Below are positions 35,771 to 50,400 of a DNA stretch of 64,000 nt, piece after piece. The notes below the pieces were generated by a model. It ran no database searches, was not told where the DNA came from, and worked only from the letters and a program-made list of their open reading frames with translations. Positions within the stretch are counted from its first letter, which is position 1, and the number at the start of each line of letters is the position of its first letter. A program made the position numbers and the translations under genes. Source of the stretch: Flammulina velutipes (lineage: Eukaryota > Basidiomycota > Agaricomycetes > Agaricales > Physalacriaceae); NCBI GenBank assembly GCA_011800155.1, contig JAALGH010000011.1, forward strand, positions 2,138,140-2,202,139, read 5' to 3'.

Positions 35771-36920
35771 CTTAACTGGCTGTCGTGTGGCTGATTTCGG
35801 TACAGAGTGTTGGTGTTCCCGCCGGAAGTTCGACAGCTGCGTAGCACTTCGTGGAGGGTGTGGATGGGAAGGATGGGAAGGAGCCTGGCATCGACTGGGT
35901 GTATATCGATGGAGCTGGTTCGATGGAGCTGCGCGCGCGAGCCCATACATGGAAATTTGTAAGACAGCGTTGGTGGTGTTTGTCGACAGTTTGAAGTTAA
36001 GCAGTAGGTACAACGATGTTTAGCATAAAATTAATAGAAACTTATCCTTCTCAGGCCCATTCACTGTCGAAACGCATCGGGGTATGCGCGTCCAGCGGAT
36101 ACACCTGTTTTCTACATACGCCGCGCTGTGAGCATATCCAGCTCACTTTCACGCCACGCTCTCCTTGATTCTAATTCTCTACCCGGGAGGAGGTCGGGCG
36201 GTTCTCTGACCGTTACTATGGCCTTGGCGACGGTGTTGTCTCTTGTATCGCAATGACTTAGCCTCCCTGCCATCGACGCAGGCGATATGATTGTCAAACG
36301 GACGCGCCTTTTCGTGTTTGACCCGCGGGGATCTCAAGATGGAACAGCCAGAGTGGATCCGGTGTTACTGATGCCGTGCTAGGAGCTGAAGGGGCGGGTG
36401 GGTATTCGAGCATTGGGACGATGAGAGCTTGCCTTGGGAGGGAGGTAATGGAGTGCGGAGTCGTTGGAAATGCATCGCGAAATGGACTATTGCATATCTC
36501 TTTGGTTCAGGTCCCTTGGGACAGTGCGCGGAGAGGGTTCTACACGAATGTGCTAGGCGCAGTCACTGGAGCCAGAAATGTGCACGTCATAAATTACATT
36601 TATGTTTCCGCATATCCTCCCATCCCAACACGTGTACAAGTCTGCCATGTGTATCCATTTTTGGACCCAGCGTGGCGCATTTCTTAATCGGGATCTTCAG
36701 CCTTGTACAAGTTCGACTTCTCCAGAGTCTATACGGCTACATATGTTTACATAATATGATACTGCCCTCCACGCAGTTTCGGGGCTTGGGCTGTACACAG
36801 CACACAGCGCAAGTCGATACACCAAGGCTACGCAGTTCAAAGGCTGTGGATGTCAGCGGCTGACACCGCGTCCCGTCCTGCGCAAGTTACCTGAGCTTCT
36901 TACAGCAGTGGCGGTGAGCG
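35771..36920. repeat. Duplicated flank of SSP gene 5
   Basis: About 36390-36920 is a diverged copy of 790-1410. Both contain GGGTATTCGAGC, a GACTATTGCAT-TCTTTGG-TCAGGTCCC stretch and the GGCGCATTTCTT stretch. No gene seen. Confidence 0.6.
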
Positions 36921-36975
36921 TTTATAAAGAAGAAAATTCCTTTTCATTCCATAGCAGTGCATACGCAGGCCGTAT
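36921..36975 (+). promoter_or_regulatory. TATA box and ATACG-N5-CGTAT element of SSP gene 5
   Basis: TTTATAAAG lies at 36921-36929 and the inverted repeat ATACGCAGGCCGTAT at 36961-36975, 12 nt before the ATG. Confidence 0.65.
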
Positions 36976-36987
36976 ATCTTCACCATC

Positions 36988-37535
36988 ATGCATTTCTTCT
37001 CATCTGTCCAATTCTCTGCTGTGGCGTTATTGCTGCTACCTGCCTTGTTCGCTAGCGCGCAGTACGTTATTTCCTCTGTTTCTCATTACGGCGCTTATTG
37101 AAACTCCATAAAGCCCGCATTTACACGATCGGAGCAATTCCATCCCGCCCAATGAAATCCACCTCTTGGACCCGGCTGGAGGCGCAGGCGAGATAGCCAC
37201 ACTCAAGCTCGAAGGAGACAGATATGCACTTGAACCTGAAGGAACTTTTTATCAATTTTATTGGGAAGCGCCGGGCGAAGGGAAGAAGCGCGCGACAGCC
37301 ACGAGGGTAAGCGAGGGAGAATATAATGAGTTGGTGACTGAGCTGGTAAACGTGCGTCTCTTTTCCTATATTTGTGGAATATTGAACACCTACGGGTGTA
37401 TTTCAGATGGGCAGATATATTTCATGTGGGCTAGACAACAAGAAGCACCTTTGGGTCGTCGAGGAGGGGTGGGCCGCCGCCCGGCGGGACAACAAACAGA
37501 CGAGGGCACACCAAGTAATGCAATTGAGTTGGTAA
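36988..37535 (+). CDS. Small secreted protein, SSP family member 5 (146 aa)
   Basis: Three exons: 36988-37061, 37114-37351 and 37407-37535. The signal peptide (VALLLLPALFASA) is close to member 3. Exon 2 carries EIHLLDPAGG and ALEPEGTFYQFYWEAPGEG, matching HEPEGLYYEFEWEEP of member 1. Exon 3 begins MGRYISCGLDNKKHLWVVEE, the family C-terminal motif. The tail is longer and more basic than in other members. Likely secreted; function unknown. Confidence 0.75.
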
Positions 37536-38017
37536 TTATATACTGTACATGCTGTAGACAATCCCTTAAGATGGAGGGCCTTGCATCACCCCTACCCGAC
37601 CTCCTCTGAATCCCGATGTCCTGAAGGTGGGCCTCGACGATGTTTTTGTCTAACGGCGAACATGAGCTGCTTTCAAGTACCATAAACAACCTTTTCAGCC
37701 TGTGAACGGATGGACTACTTCCAATCGAGGTAGGGGCGGAACAGTGACCTCTCGGACGAAGTGAGCAATATCAGTCTGTTGCACATCAGACATTCGACAA
37801 CGGTATTAGATAGATACGACGTCAATTGATAAGGGCTTGCACATCTTATGTACCTCTAAACGGATCTCCGTTGCTTGCTAATTTTCGGGGTGCCCGCGAA
37901 CTTTGCTTAGATGTTATAGTCCTTACCAATGACACTTACGTTCCCAAGCCCAAACGATACTTTAAGACGCACGACATTTCTTTTCTACCGTCCTTCCATA
38001 TCATCCAATTGTCCGCC
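37536..38017. other. Spacer between SSP gene 5 and the NmrA-like gene
   Basis: No gene or repeat partner recognised. Confidence 0.4.
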
Positions 38018-39060
38018 ATGCCATCTACATCGATCGCAGTCTTTGGCCATGGAACACTTGGCAAGGCTCTCGTGAGTGTAGGTACCAAACACTGTACTTA
38101 TCCCCTACTTTCCGCTGATGATTATCAATCGTCCAGGCTCTCGCAGCGCAAGGCGCCAAAGTCCTTCTCGCATCCCGAGACGCATCCAAGCTCCAAGACC
38201 TTCCCGCCGGAGTCCAAACTGCTTCTGTTGACTACAACGACGAGCCACATGTGACCAATGTCCTCGAAGAGTACGCGGTCGACGCAGTCGTCATTTCCCT
38301 TGGAGGCGGCGCTGATGCCGAACATGTCCTCACCGTCGTCCAAGTAGCCATAGCTCGCGCCGCCAAGGCAGCAGGCGTCAAACTCTTTGTGCCCAGCGAG
38401 TTCGGTATCGACACGGCAGGTTATGCTCTCGGGAGCATTTTTGAAGCAAAGAGCGCGGCGCTTGGTACGTCGTGTTCACTGGATATGCTTGTGTGCATAC
38501 TGAAGACATACATAGCTAAGATCCAAGAGATTGGCATCCCCATCGCTCGAGTGCTGAATGGCTGGTTCACTGAAATCATTCCGTGGGTGACTTCGAGCGC
38601 CGCCAAGCCAGGTGAATTCGTGATTACAGGCAAAGGCGACAAGAAAGTAAGCTTTACATCGGTCTCAGATGTCGGAGGTATGTCGTTGAGCTGTCCGATG
38701 CTATGCTAATACGGATGCTAAACTTCGGCAGGTTACGTGGCGTACATCCTCACCTCGATCCCGCTCCATGAGCTTTACGACAAGAGCCTCCTCATCGAAG
38801 GGCAAGCGGCTACACTCCAGGAAATTGCCCAGATTTTGGGCAAGACAATTACCCACGTTTCGCCTGAGGAGATTGATCAGCCGTTGGTGCGGGTTCTACT
38901 AGGATTGGCGGACAAGGGAGTCGTCAGGACTGGGTATATATTAAAGGATTCGGATGCACCTGCGGAAGTCGTAGATCAGAGGTCGTCAGAGGGAAACGCG
39001 CTTTGGAAGGGACACCAATGGAAGCAGATCAACGATGTTCAAGCAGCACGAGTTGGATAG
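38018..39060 (+). CDS. NmrA-like / isoflavone-reductase-like NAD(P)-binding protein (290 aa)
   Basis: Four exons: 38018-38071, 38137-38464, 38516-38677 and 38732-39060. The N-terminus has a Rossmann beta strand and a glycine-rich loop (IAVFGHGTLGKAL), followed by KVLLASRDASKL. The middle has AAKAAGVKLFVPSEFG, the usual NmrA/PCBER motif around the active region, and IPIARVLNGWFTE. The C-terminal part (HELYDKSLLIEGQAATLQEI, KTITHVSPEEI) matches the substrate-side domain. All exons join in phase. Such proteins are atypical short-chain dehydrogenases acting as reductases or redox sensors; the substrate cannot be told from sequence. Cytosolic. Confidence 0.85.
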
Positions 39061-39233
39061 CTAACATTGCCAATGCCCTTGACAGTCTGTGATACGACGT
39101 GTGTAGTATTCAAATGTTAATGGCATCATAAAAGAGCAGTTAAGTACAATCAACACGTACAATACGAGTAAGGAAGCCAACGATAACAAAAGGCGAGTAA
39201 ATGACGCGCAAGTCCAGATGCGTAAAGACAAGA

Positions 39234-42200
39234 TTAATACGAGAAGATCATTAACCAAGGATTCAAAACGATCTGAAAGAGACGTCCCGCGTAAGCAACG
39301 ATACAGGGAACTATCAAAGGTCTGACATACCGGGAAGAGGATATGACTAACCATAACGATAGCGAGCGGGAAGATCACACCCCAATATGCTCCAGGAATG
39401 CGCCACTCTTCCGGGATCAATGTCAGTGACATGACGATCATCCCCGCGATGATCAAAAAACATACGACCAGGACTTGCCAATAACGTTTCCAGATCTTCG
39501 GCACTTCGAGGAAGAAAGTCGATCGCTCGACCTCCTTCGCCGTCGCACCCCAAGTGATATTGTATGAAAACAGATGTGCGAGCAAGGCGACGGATAGATG
39601 CATACTAAGCCCGCCGAAGAAGAAGAAACTGCGATGGATCAGTAGAGCTCGCCCTTTCCCGGATGAATCGGCTTACAAGAACGGGATCCAAGTGATGTTC
39701 TCGATGAACGACGAGAGGATGCTCCTCTTGCCCAAACGATACTCCAACAAGGTATATCCCAAGTTACCCGCGCCGGGGAAGACGACCGTGCATGCCAACC
39801 AAATCTCGAACGAATGCATATAAAATCCGTCGACGTCGAGCGCCCATCCGAGGAGACAATAGTTGATGAGTGATAGCACTGCGGCTGCTGCGATACCGTA
39901 GTACGAAAACATGTACGACATCATCGTGATCTTGTAGTGCACGGGAGCGTCCGACCAGAGAAAGACACGTAGTTGTTTCGTGATTGGGCCTGCGTGCCAC
40001 CAGTCTTTGAGCGGGTTGAAGATGAGCTCGTTGCAACCTACAAGCAACATCAGACAGAGAACTCGAAACAAAGACAACAACGAACCATAAGAATACTTTT
40101 GCCAGCGGTTGAGTTCGTCGTCAACGGTCAGCGAGACACCTTCTTTGAAACCTCCATTTGAGTACGTTGCCCAGCGAATGATGTAGCCTTTCAACTATGC
40201 GATCATCAGCAAAGAATCCCGCAAAGTGGAACAAAATACCTTACCTGAAGTCGTAATGCCATATCAAAATCCTCCGAGACGTTGCTCTCCGACCAGATCT
40301 TCTTGACGCCGTCATCCGGATCGATGAACGCAGCATCTTGGATAGCGGACCATCGAAGGAAGGTGTTATGCCCGACGAAAGGAGCGACCTCTCCGTTTGC
40401 GCAGCCCATTGATATGCATCGGTTGATGCGCCTTGTGAAATGCGCGACAGCGTTTTCGAAGTAGTGGTGGGCTACTTGCATAACGTCTGCCAAGGCAATT
40501 AGTGGAAGTGTAAAGAAAGACATCAGTACCTACCTGATTCATGCTGGATGATGGCGACATCAGGACATTCAGTTAATTCGCGAGCAGCATCGCGGAAACA
40601 ATCCTAGAAAACCGATTAGATATAAGAAAATCCACGGAAAATGGGAACATACTTCTGGGACGATGGTATCCGAGTCGACGAGGAGGATTATGTCACCCAT
40701 CCTTAGACTCTTCGCATTGCATGCCCATGGCCTCCAGCGCTGACCGCTCTCTTGAAAAACTTCCTCGATAGCGAGCTCCAAAGCCTTGTCCTCCAGCCCT
40801 TCTTCATACACGTCCTTCCCGCTCTCCGCCAATTCCTTCAACTTGCACTCCATCTTCAGCGACAACGCCAAGCCATAGTTCATGTTGGAAGCCTTCTTGA
40901 AACGACCCGCACGTTTGTATCCATGGGCATCGCCCGAATGCGGGGGACGCGCAACCCATCCGATGTTGTGGTCCTCGTAGAAGGAGATTCGCTTCTCCTT
41001 CTCGTTTTCGGGCACAAGTTGGAGCCCGTCATCATGTACGAAGATGCTCGAGGTACCGCCTTGACGAGCGTAGGTCTGTATTGCTTTCTTCAACGAAATG
41101 ATAGAAGGAGCGCTGGAGAATAAATCAGCTTGGTGCAAGTGAAAGAGGTAGACGAAAAGACTTACATGGTTTCCTCGAGACTTTCCTTGTAAACAGGCAA
41201 TTCTACGGTCACATGGGGAAGACGGCCATCGAGTCCTGGATTAGCTTCGGGCGAGACGGCTGAGTAGTACTTGGAGTTTTCGTGGTATTGGGCGACGGGT
41301 CCGAGACTGGAGATGGTGTTAGAGACGGAGAACATATTAATGTAGGCTAACGTACACGAAGGAGACGTTCGTAATGATCTGCACAGAGAAAAACTAGTGG
41401 AGTGATTAAGGTGAGTAAATCATCGCGAGAGACTATCAATACGTACTAGAGAGACACAGAACAAGAACGGGACCGTGACGAGGACGAAGAAGCGCTTGTA
41501 CTCGTGATCCAGGCGATACTCGGAGATCATCATTGAAATTCCGCATGAGATGAAGACTAAGAGTCTTGGTAAGTAGGCAGTCAAAGTAAACCGACGAAAG
41601 CACTTACAGAGCGAGAGCGCCGCACCCAGACCAGCATAAACGGGGGCGAACATGCGCATCGGCCTCGCCTGTGAAGACGACTGCCTCTCGGGATCGCCTG
41701 ACTTGAGCTTCCAGGTAAAGTTCCACGACGACTCTGGCTTAGGCTTCTCCCGTTCCGCGAGGATAGCAGCCGCGGCAGCATCTGCGACAGCTGCAGCTGC
41801 AACTGCGTCTTTAGCCTTGCTTGCGGCGGTAAGGTTGACGTCCGAGGCGGTAGAGGAGGGAATGATAGATGGGGGACCTGATGGCACGGAGACGGAGGCA
41901 ACTTGACGGGATCGCCAAACAAGTTTCATAAGCTTGTCCTGGAAATCATGGCAGAGAGGAATGATGTCGTCGAAATCGTCCGACCAAGCGACAAGTACGC
42001 GTTCATCACGCTGTAAATGATGACGACGATGAGCATTGGCGATCGATATGAGATGAGGAAACGTACAATGAAGGCACCGCATTGCTCCTTGTCCGCGCGA
42101 ACGAGGTGAGCGACAGTGTCGAGGATTTGGATGCGGGTGTCAGAATCGATATAGATTGCTGGAGCATCGTCGGATACGGTCGCCAGTGCTGCATGGACGG

Positions 42201-42472
42201 CAGCACTTCGGACTTTGACTGCGATGAGCGGGTTCAGTTGGCGAATGGCGGCTTCGAAAGGTGCGAGGTAGTGGTTTTCGTAGGGGAAGAGACGAAATTT
42301 GCCTGGCGCGACACGGAGACATACTCCAGCCGCAACGTTCTCTTCTGAGGGCTTGAACCACGCGTCGCCGTGCGTCTGCAAAATGTGTGAGATGATTCTA
42401 AAGGTCCGATTATTGGGGACGTACGCGACCCCAGACATAGTGCAGAACGGCATCGTATTTGTCGTAGTCCAT
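39234..42472 (-). CDS. Family-2 glycosyltransferase, membrane polysaccharide synthase-like (863 aa)
   Basis: Thirteen exons on the - strand: 42425-42472, 42067-42375, 41608-42010, 41447-41556, 41356-41378, 41166-41306, 40653-41112, 40534-40603, 40245-40486, 40086-40194, 39677-40037, 39352-39628 and 39234-39272. An N-terminal soluble region (MDYDKYDAVLHYVWGR onward) and an alanine-rich linker precede a membrane helix pair. The catalytic part has VTVELPVYKESLEET, IFVHDDGLQ, LLVDSDTIVPE (DxD), GHNTFLRW, VSEDFDMALRL (catalytic ED) and RWQKYSYG (the QxxRW-like site). Several C-terminal membrane helices follow. The architecture is that of processive GT2 synthases such as chitin or cellulose synthase relatives, but it is not a classical chitin synthase. 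It likely makes a cell-wall polymer. A fragment lies at 6236-6700. Confidence 0.9.
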
Positions 42473-44404
42473 ATTGAACAAGAAATGTCGGAATGGGCAA
42501 ACTCGAGTTGAGAATAGACGAACGTCGACCTTATTCAAAGCTGGGCCCAATGGGAAGCAATAAGTCATGAACTATTATTGCGTTGTATTGAGAGCGATAT
42601 TGAATTCTAGGCTCAGTCCTGGCGTCTTTGATTGCCAACCGGGCGTGCTGTCACGGCGCAATACAGCAGATGGTGATGTCGAGCATTCCATCGAATAGAA
42701 GGTGGTCGGAAGACAAGAGCGGGTTAGTTTGCTCGTGTTATTCTGCATCCTCCGTGCGCGATCACAGCCATCAATCTCATCTTCCTTCATCTGTATTCAT
42801 TAATGCCATCCGTCTTCCTCGGTGCTCATGTTTTATCTCTTCCACCTCTCCTCGCGAGCGCACAGACTTCGCTGTTTTTCACAGCCGCGAAATGTCCAGG
42901 ACTCCAACATACATTCAGTCTCTCAAATTCCGTCATGGTCCAGGCGACCATCAATACAATCCTTTTCCCACGCATGGCCTCCGGGCGCGCTGCCCCCTTG
43001 TTGATCAGGCCCTAATAAACGATACCGCACAAACCTCGGTTACACATCTGTACGCGAAATCTCAAATCGCTGTTCAGACCAGGCAGTTCAAAGCATAGAT
43101 CGGTGGAAAATGCAGTCTTTTCCAAAGTACTACTTGCTACTTATCTCCGAGCGCTTCTCCTTCGCACGACCCAGTAGCGTCCAGTATCATCGTACCCAGA
43201 AGTCAGTATAACGTTTTTCTAAAAACGAAACGTCAGTGGCGCCTTCTCTCAGAAGTATATATGTGCAAATACCAAACTAAGTACACACAGATATCTGAAC
43301 CCGAATGGACAATACACATCAACAAGAGGAGACGTCTGCGCGAAGCGCAAGCGAAACATAGTATATCAAGGTATAAAACCCTTCAATCCAATCCCAGATC
43401 ATGCCGGCCCGCCGAAAGGTCAGTTCACTGAAGTGTGGCGCACCCGGACGACGAAATCAGCGGACAAAGCAGATGCCTCGTGAACATTTGAGAATGCTTA
43501 TAGCTTTTTGAAACGCCACGTTTAATGGTCGGAAATTAGTATCAACAAATTAACAAAGACTTACTGGTAACAGGCTTGACGGGTTCGTGCGGTAGAGATA
43601 TATGAGCTAACGAAGCTCGGCGCTTGCTGAGATTCAGTAACAAATGAAAGACTATAAAGCCGTAAGCAAATAGCAAAAGAAAACCTTCCAAATCGAACAC
43701 AGACTTACCTTGAAACCAAGGTACAGTATGACCCATGGACCAGGATCCGTGTTAACGGCATGATACATCTCAGCGAAATGTTGGTTCAATGCATTTTATA
43801 ATAGATAAAAAACACTTGTAAATACTCGCAGCTCCCCCGAGCAGTCGACGAAGGAAATCGTCGAAGTGTGGCGCACTCGGACAGCATATTCAGCATTGCA
43901 TACATGTAGGATGCATAGGGAGTATGATAAAGTATACTGTTAGTCATCAACAAGCTCTCTGTGATTAATTTTGACGTCAGACAACGACGGCCAGTCGTGA
44001 AGTCGGGGAAATTGGCCGTTTAGCAACATCATTGTCAGATCCTTCAATCATGATTTCTCGGGCGCGAATCATCATCCGCGACTGCCCATTCGTGATCCTC
44101 GGGAGAATCACCCTTAAAATACCAAGAGACGACCATATATTGACGTTCGATATCGGAATTGGTTTCCTGCGAAGGTGCAAGTATTGCCTACATAAGTGGC
44201 GCATGATTACTAATTTCGACGCCACATATGTCGACGAGGCATAAAGAAACCAGCACCTCCTCCAGTTCGTCTCTTTCGGCAACGCCCCATGATTGTATAT
44301 CAGTACAACCGCGCCACAAGAGACGACGCCGCGGTAAATGCCGAATCACGAGAAGTATGGGAAAATTAAAGGAGCCCTCTTTCACTTTGCTCTTTTGCTC
44401 CATC
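42473..44404. repeat. Spacer with duplication debris and a possible SSP relic
   Basis: About 42490-42560 resembles 2216-2265 directly and 42600-42690 resembles 2275-2350 inverted. At 42803-43015 a frame starts MPSVFLGAHVLSLPPLLASAQ, like an SSP signal peptide, but no family body follows, so it may be a relic. Two copies of TGTGGCGCAC (43434 and 43867) sit in a longer shared context. No other gene seen. Confidence 0.45.
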
Positions 44405-45242
44405 ATGACTGTCACCGCAAACGATCCATTTGCGGTGTTTTCAAATGGAGGGATTGACGACCCCGCTTCGTATCTCTCGTTTTGGAGCACTTGGGGCGCA
44501 AGGTTCGTCCTCCATATATATGACAAGTAATATAGCTCCTAATATTTTCTCAGTGCCTACAAAGCGATGTACTCAACGTACTTTTGTGTTGCGATTTGAT
44601 CCCACTAATCAACCTTCGTAGCTCTAATGGCGTACCCTGTGCGCCACCACCTGATATTATCCTTCATGTTGGCGGTGAAACATTCCCTTTCCACAACCAA
44701 CTTCTTCGCGATGTCTGTCCCCTCTCTGTGATATGGCCTCGCCTTGATAACCACAATATTCAATCTGTCTGCCGCGGATCCTCACATTTTCGTGAAATCC
44801 AGCGGTTTATTTACACCGGCGACAGGAAGCATCTCTGGGAGTACCTTTTTACTGGCGTACCAATCGACAGCAGCCTATGGGCCATACAACGCAACGAGTT
44901 CCTTACGGCACTCCAGGACTTAGACACGAGGGAGCTATATGATGTAGTGTACCGTGTTCACGATTTCTTGTTTATCATCGAAGGCACGGTTACGCTAAAC
45001 TCTTTTATTGGGAGGCAGTTACATGGAGTGGCATGCTACGCATGGGATTGCTTTGTTGTCCCGAAGGAATTGGAAGTACAGTGGGGCAGTGAAGTGCTGA
45101 ATGAGCACTTTGAAGAGTAAGCTATGTCCATGAGTGAGAATGTTTTGCTTGTACTGACGAATGGCACAGACAGAGGAACAATGCCGTCGGTCGGGAATTG
45201 AGGGATGTCGAACACTGCGTGGAATGCTTATCTTCTGGATAG
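44405..45242 (+). CDS. BTB/POZ-like domain protein (229 aa)
   Basis: Four exons: 44405-44502, 44554-44577, 44622-45116 and 45170-45242. The product starts MTVTANDPFAVFSNGG and after a tiny 24-nt exon reads APPPDIILHVGGETFPFHNQ, which fits the start of a BTB/POZ domain (D-I-x-L-x-V-G-G-x-x-F-x-x-H-x-x-L). It continues through RELYDVVYRVHDFLFI to a short C-terminus. BTB domains mediate dimerisation and cullin-3 or transcription-factor contacts; no partner domain is present. Phases agree across all exons. The small exon 2 is the weakest part of the model. Confidence 0.65.
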
Positions 45243-45630
45243 CATTAGTGCATATGTGATTGTAGGCGTGTTATTTGGATTATTTGTAGTACTCGATGAG
45301 CAGAGGTGCGGAAAGAGGGCGCTATCGGTGGCGTGCTGGAAGTACGGAGAGAGCGGCGTTTAATTTAGTAATACTTTCCCACGTGCTCCGAGGGTTACCG
45401 ATTTTGGACGCAACAACGACTTTCACTCGTTATCAGCACCGCCCTCATCGATTGTTCGCCTTCGCCTTCGTTCTCGTCGTCGAGGACCCCGCCCCTTCCG
45501 TCTACTCTCTGCGGGCTCGTCGTAGAAAATTTTGTAACCACCATATCACCCGGCACACTCCAAACAACAACAACAACGGACTAAAAAAGGCGACACCAAC
45601 GACGACAACGACCTTTAGAGACCATATCCC

Positions 45631-47240
<1,610 letters not shown>

Positions 47241-47404
47241 ACGTCGTCCTTTGTCTTTCATCACGGACGCGTCCCTCGTTCCATACGTTGTTATTGTGTG
47301 ATTAGGGTATCATAATTATATTTCCAGCATCTCTCGTTTCCTTCGCGCTTTGTGCTATATGCGGGGTGTCGGGCAGACTGTTTTTTGTACATATTCATGA
47401 TCTG

Positions 47405-47413
47405 TGTGGCGCA
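47405..47413 (+). repeat. TGTGGCGCA nonamer (example of a dispersed motif)
   Basis: The exact nonamer occurs on the + strand at 1067, 20422, 24040, 43434, 43867, 47405, 60872 and 63857, and on the - strand at 3742-3750. All are between genes. Three lie in duplicated DNA (3742 with 20422, and 60872 with 63857), leaving about seven independent sites. Confidence 0.7.
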
Positions 47414-47499
47414 TTTTTATATTTTGTTTTCTTTTTGCGATGGTGGAGTGTGATTTGTGGCGGCGTGTTCTTCCTATCACGTATATCCTCCTCCCAGAA

Positions 47500-50400
47500 G
47501 TCGAGACACCTCGCTAGCCGTCGCAGATAGAGAGGCTGATTGACGCTGCCTATCGAATGGCGACGCTTTGTAGTCCGCCGGAGATGATGATGGTAGAAGT
47601 CAAAGATCAAAATAGCTACATAAACAAGCTCTTGACATCCACCACCACCACCACCACCACCACCACGAAACACGAGCAGGTTTCCGGTCAGCGATGGAGA
47701 ACACTGGCCGAGCAGGCTGTCAGCTCTACATATATTACACCCGTCGGATGGCGGGGTATCACATCACACACATGTCTTCTCAAGGTCGTCGTCGTGTCTT
47801 TGCTGTCAAAACTTTATGAATTTCTCGCACCAGCTCAAACATAATCAGTCCGAATGATCCACACTCGTTTAAGCTCATCTTGTCCAGTCCCAAGGAACAT
47901 ATTGGCCTGGTAAAGATGTCAATGAGGGATCATTCAATGATATACATGGAAGAGACACACCTCTTTCAGTTGCTCCACTACCCTGTCGTACTGTTCCATC
48001 TTTACCCTAATATACGTCTAATAATTGCCCTCAAAGAGCGTTGCCACAATAACGAGTCAACACTATTGATTACCAGAAAGGTTGTAGTCAAGCTCAGAAA
48101 CCACGATTTGGAATTGTACTGAAGGTAAGTAGTACGGGATAGAACCTTATAGGCGAGGGGAACGGAAAGATAAAAGGAAGAGCGACGAAGCGGTATACAG
48201 CCTAATAGGACCCTTGCATAGCTATATGCGCTCCCGCCTGAGCGAGTTCGACAGCCTACATCCTCACTACAACGACATGAGGATGCAGAAGCAAGATTAG
48301 AGGGAGTTTCCGTACCTGAGTGATGCTCTTGCTGAGATTAACGACGTTCATGTCGACAGAGACGACAACAGAGCGCGCGGGGAAGTCTACGAGCCCAGGG
48401 TGTCAAATAACGTTCGGATGCAAAGGTTTAGCGACGAACCTTGGACGAACGTGGTAAATCCGACGTCTCATCTTCGATTTGCGCAGCCGCGAGGGGATGG
48501 CCGATATATTTGTCTAGGAAGTCGATACATCGATGGAGCGAAGGGTGTTGGAGCCGTCGTGGTGAGCACAGAGAGGCTCCTCCTCGAAGAGAGGCAGACC
48601 AGTGTTTGCCGGTGTATCATTCTTAGACGCGTACATGGTCGATTTTCGACGAGAAACGACGGAGCACGCCTCTGGAACAGGTAAGAATGCATAGAGAGAA
48701 GGAAGGTGGCAACGAACGCACTGCCTTGTCGTCCATTGTTGTCGAATATGTGGAGAACAAGGACGATGGGGCGACAACGAGGGCCATAATACGAAGCTAC
48801 AGCACACGATATCGCCGACATCTATTCTCTAGCCTTGTGATAGTATGGTTGTCCTGGACTGTCCTGGTCGACCTTATGCTTGAGTCGGACGCGCTTGATG
48901 GGCCGGGGCTTCAATCCAGCGGCGAAATAGGTGCTATCGGATTATGAGCTCGAGCCGCCTGAACCCAACAGGTGAGTACTCACCCAAGCATAGCTTCTGA
49001 GAATCTTCTACGCCTGGCTGGAGGGCGACACATTTTACGTGTCTTCTACAGCTAGGGCTGGAATTGGGATCTGGGGAAGCTTTGGTCTGGGAGACAGTGA
49101 GAGACCGCGGACGCTGTGTGGCTTGGAGACTGTCAGACGAGAGAACGGGTTAGGTTGCTGGGCCCAACTTACTAAACGGCATGTTGCCAATTAGACGTCC
49201 ACGAACGTTCGGAGATGTTGAGCTATACAGGCTCAGTCGTCACCGCTCGTAGGGAAAAGCAAGGCGATTGTACGAGAAATATGGAAAGGGGTTAATCTAG
49301 AACGCATAGCCTCAAGACGTTGGAGCGAATGGGAAAAAGCATCGTATCGCCGACGTTTGGTTTACGCATCCGTCGTCTGCTCGTATTCCGATTAGCGAAG
49401 CCTTCGGACGAAAATAATACAACGACGAACCAGAACCGGCTGCCCAACGAGCATCAGGCTTCGTCTGGGCGGTGTCAACGCGGGTTTCAAAGCATTTGGA
49501 TATACATCGGAGAACATCCAATGTACACACTCGGATGGCATAAGTTCGCCTCTCCTGCATGGGGCGATGGTCGTCGATACGGTGGGCGGACTTGTCTCGT
49601 AGCCGTTGACTGCTGGGAGACGCGACTGAGCGTTGGAGAGGGCAAGAGAGCGATGATGATGGTGGAAGTCAAAGAGAGAGAGAGCGTAAACAATGCCCAA
49701 CAACGCGACTTTGGCATCAACTCGGATTTTGCCTCGACGAGCTCTCAGGATTTCGAGCATATCGACTGGAGAGAGGCCATATTCATGGTTATGACCTTTT
49801 AATTCCGCGCTACAGCCTACATGGAGCATCTGGCAACGCGGACATGATTCTTTGGACGATTCCGATAGTATACGCAGGAAACACTTTGTGCTAGAGAGAC
49901 AGGCCGCGCGCAGATGTCGACACTCCAGTAGCGGTTCCAACTCTTGGATAGCATCGCTTGTATTATTTGCGCCACGCAAGGAACGACCCAATTTTTTCCC
50001 CTGCCAGACGATATACATATTCGGTGCGATCATAGTACCACCTACTTACTAAGAATCACATATCTTGTTCCTTCATTGAAGCCTTGCTGCGTGATTTGAA
50101 CTTGTCTTCCTTCGAGCCAAGATGCGATGTTGATGAATCTGTACGGCTGTACCATATATTTGCCAGCGGATGTACTCTCTTCCTCTTCTGCGGCGCACTC
50201 CGAGGACGGGCTAATATATACGCTGAGTTCTACTATGTGCGTCTGGCTCACAGGAAATCGAGCTCATGAGATCTGAGCGCTGAGCTCTGGAGTGCTCGAA
50301 AGAACCTCCACCCTCAGAATGCCGTCGTTGTGTCGCACATACCAGTTCTTCACTGTTTGGTCGACAACTTGGCAACGGACAGTTAGACGTCGAGACCAGC

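Noticed and set aside
42803..43015. A ninth SSP gene
   Set aside because: The signal-peptide-like start is suggestive, but no intron at the usual place and no family body follow.
47640..47668. (CCA)n tract as a CRISPR-like or regulatory array
   Set aside because: A plain trinucleot­ide microsatellite with no spacers.
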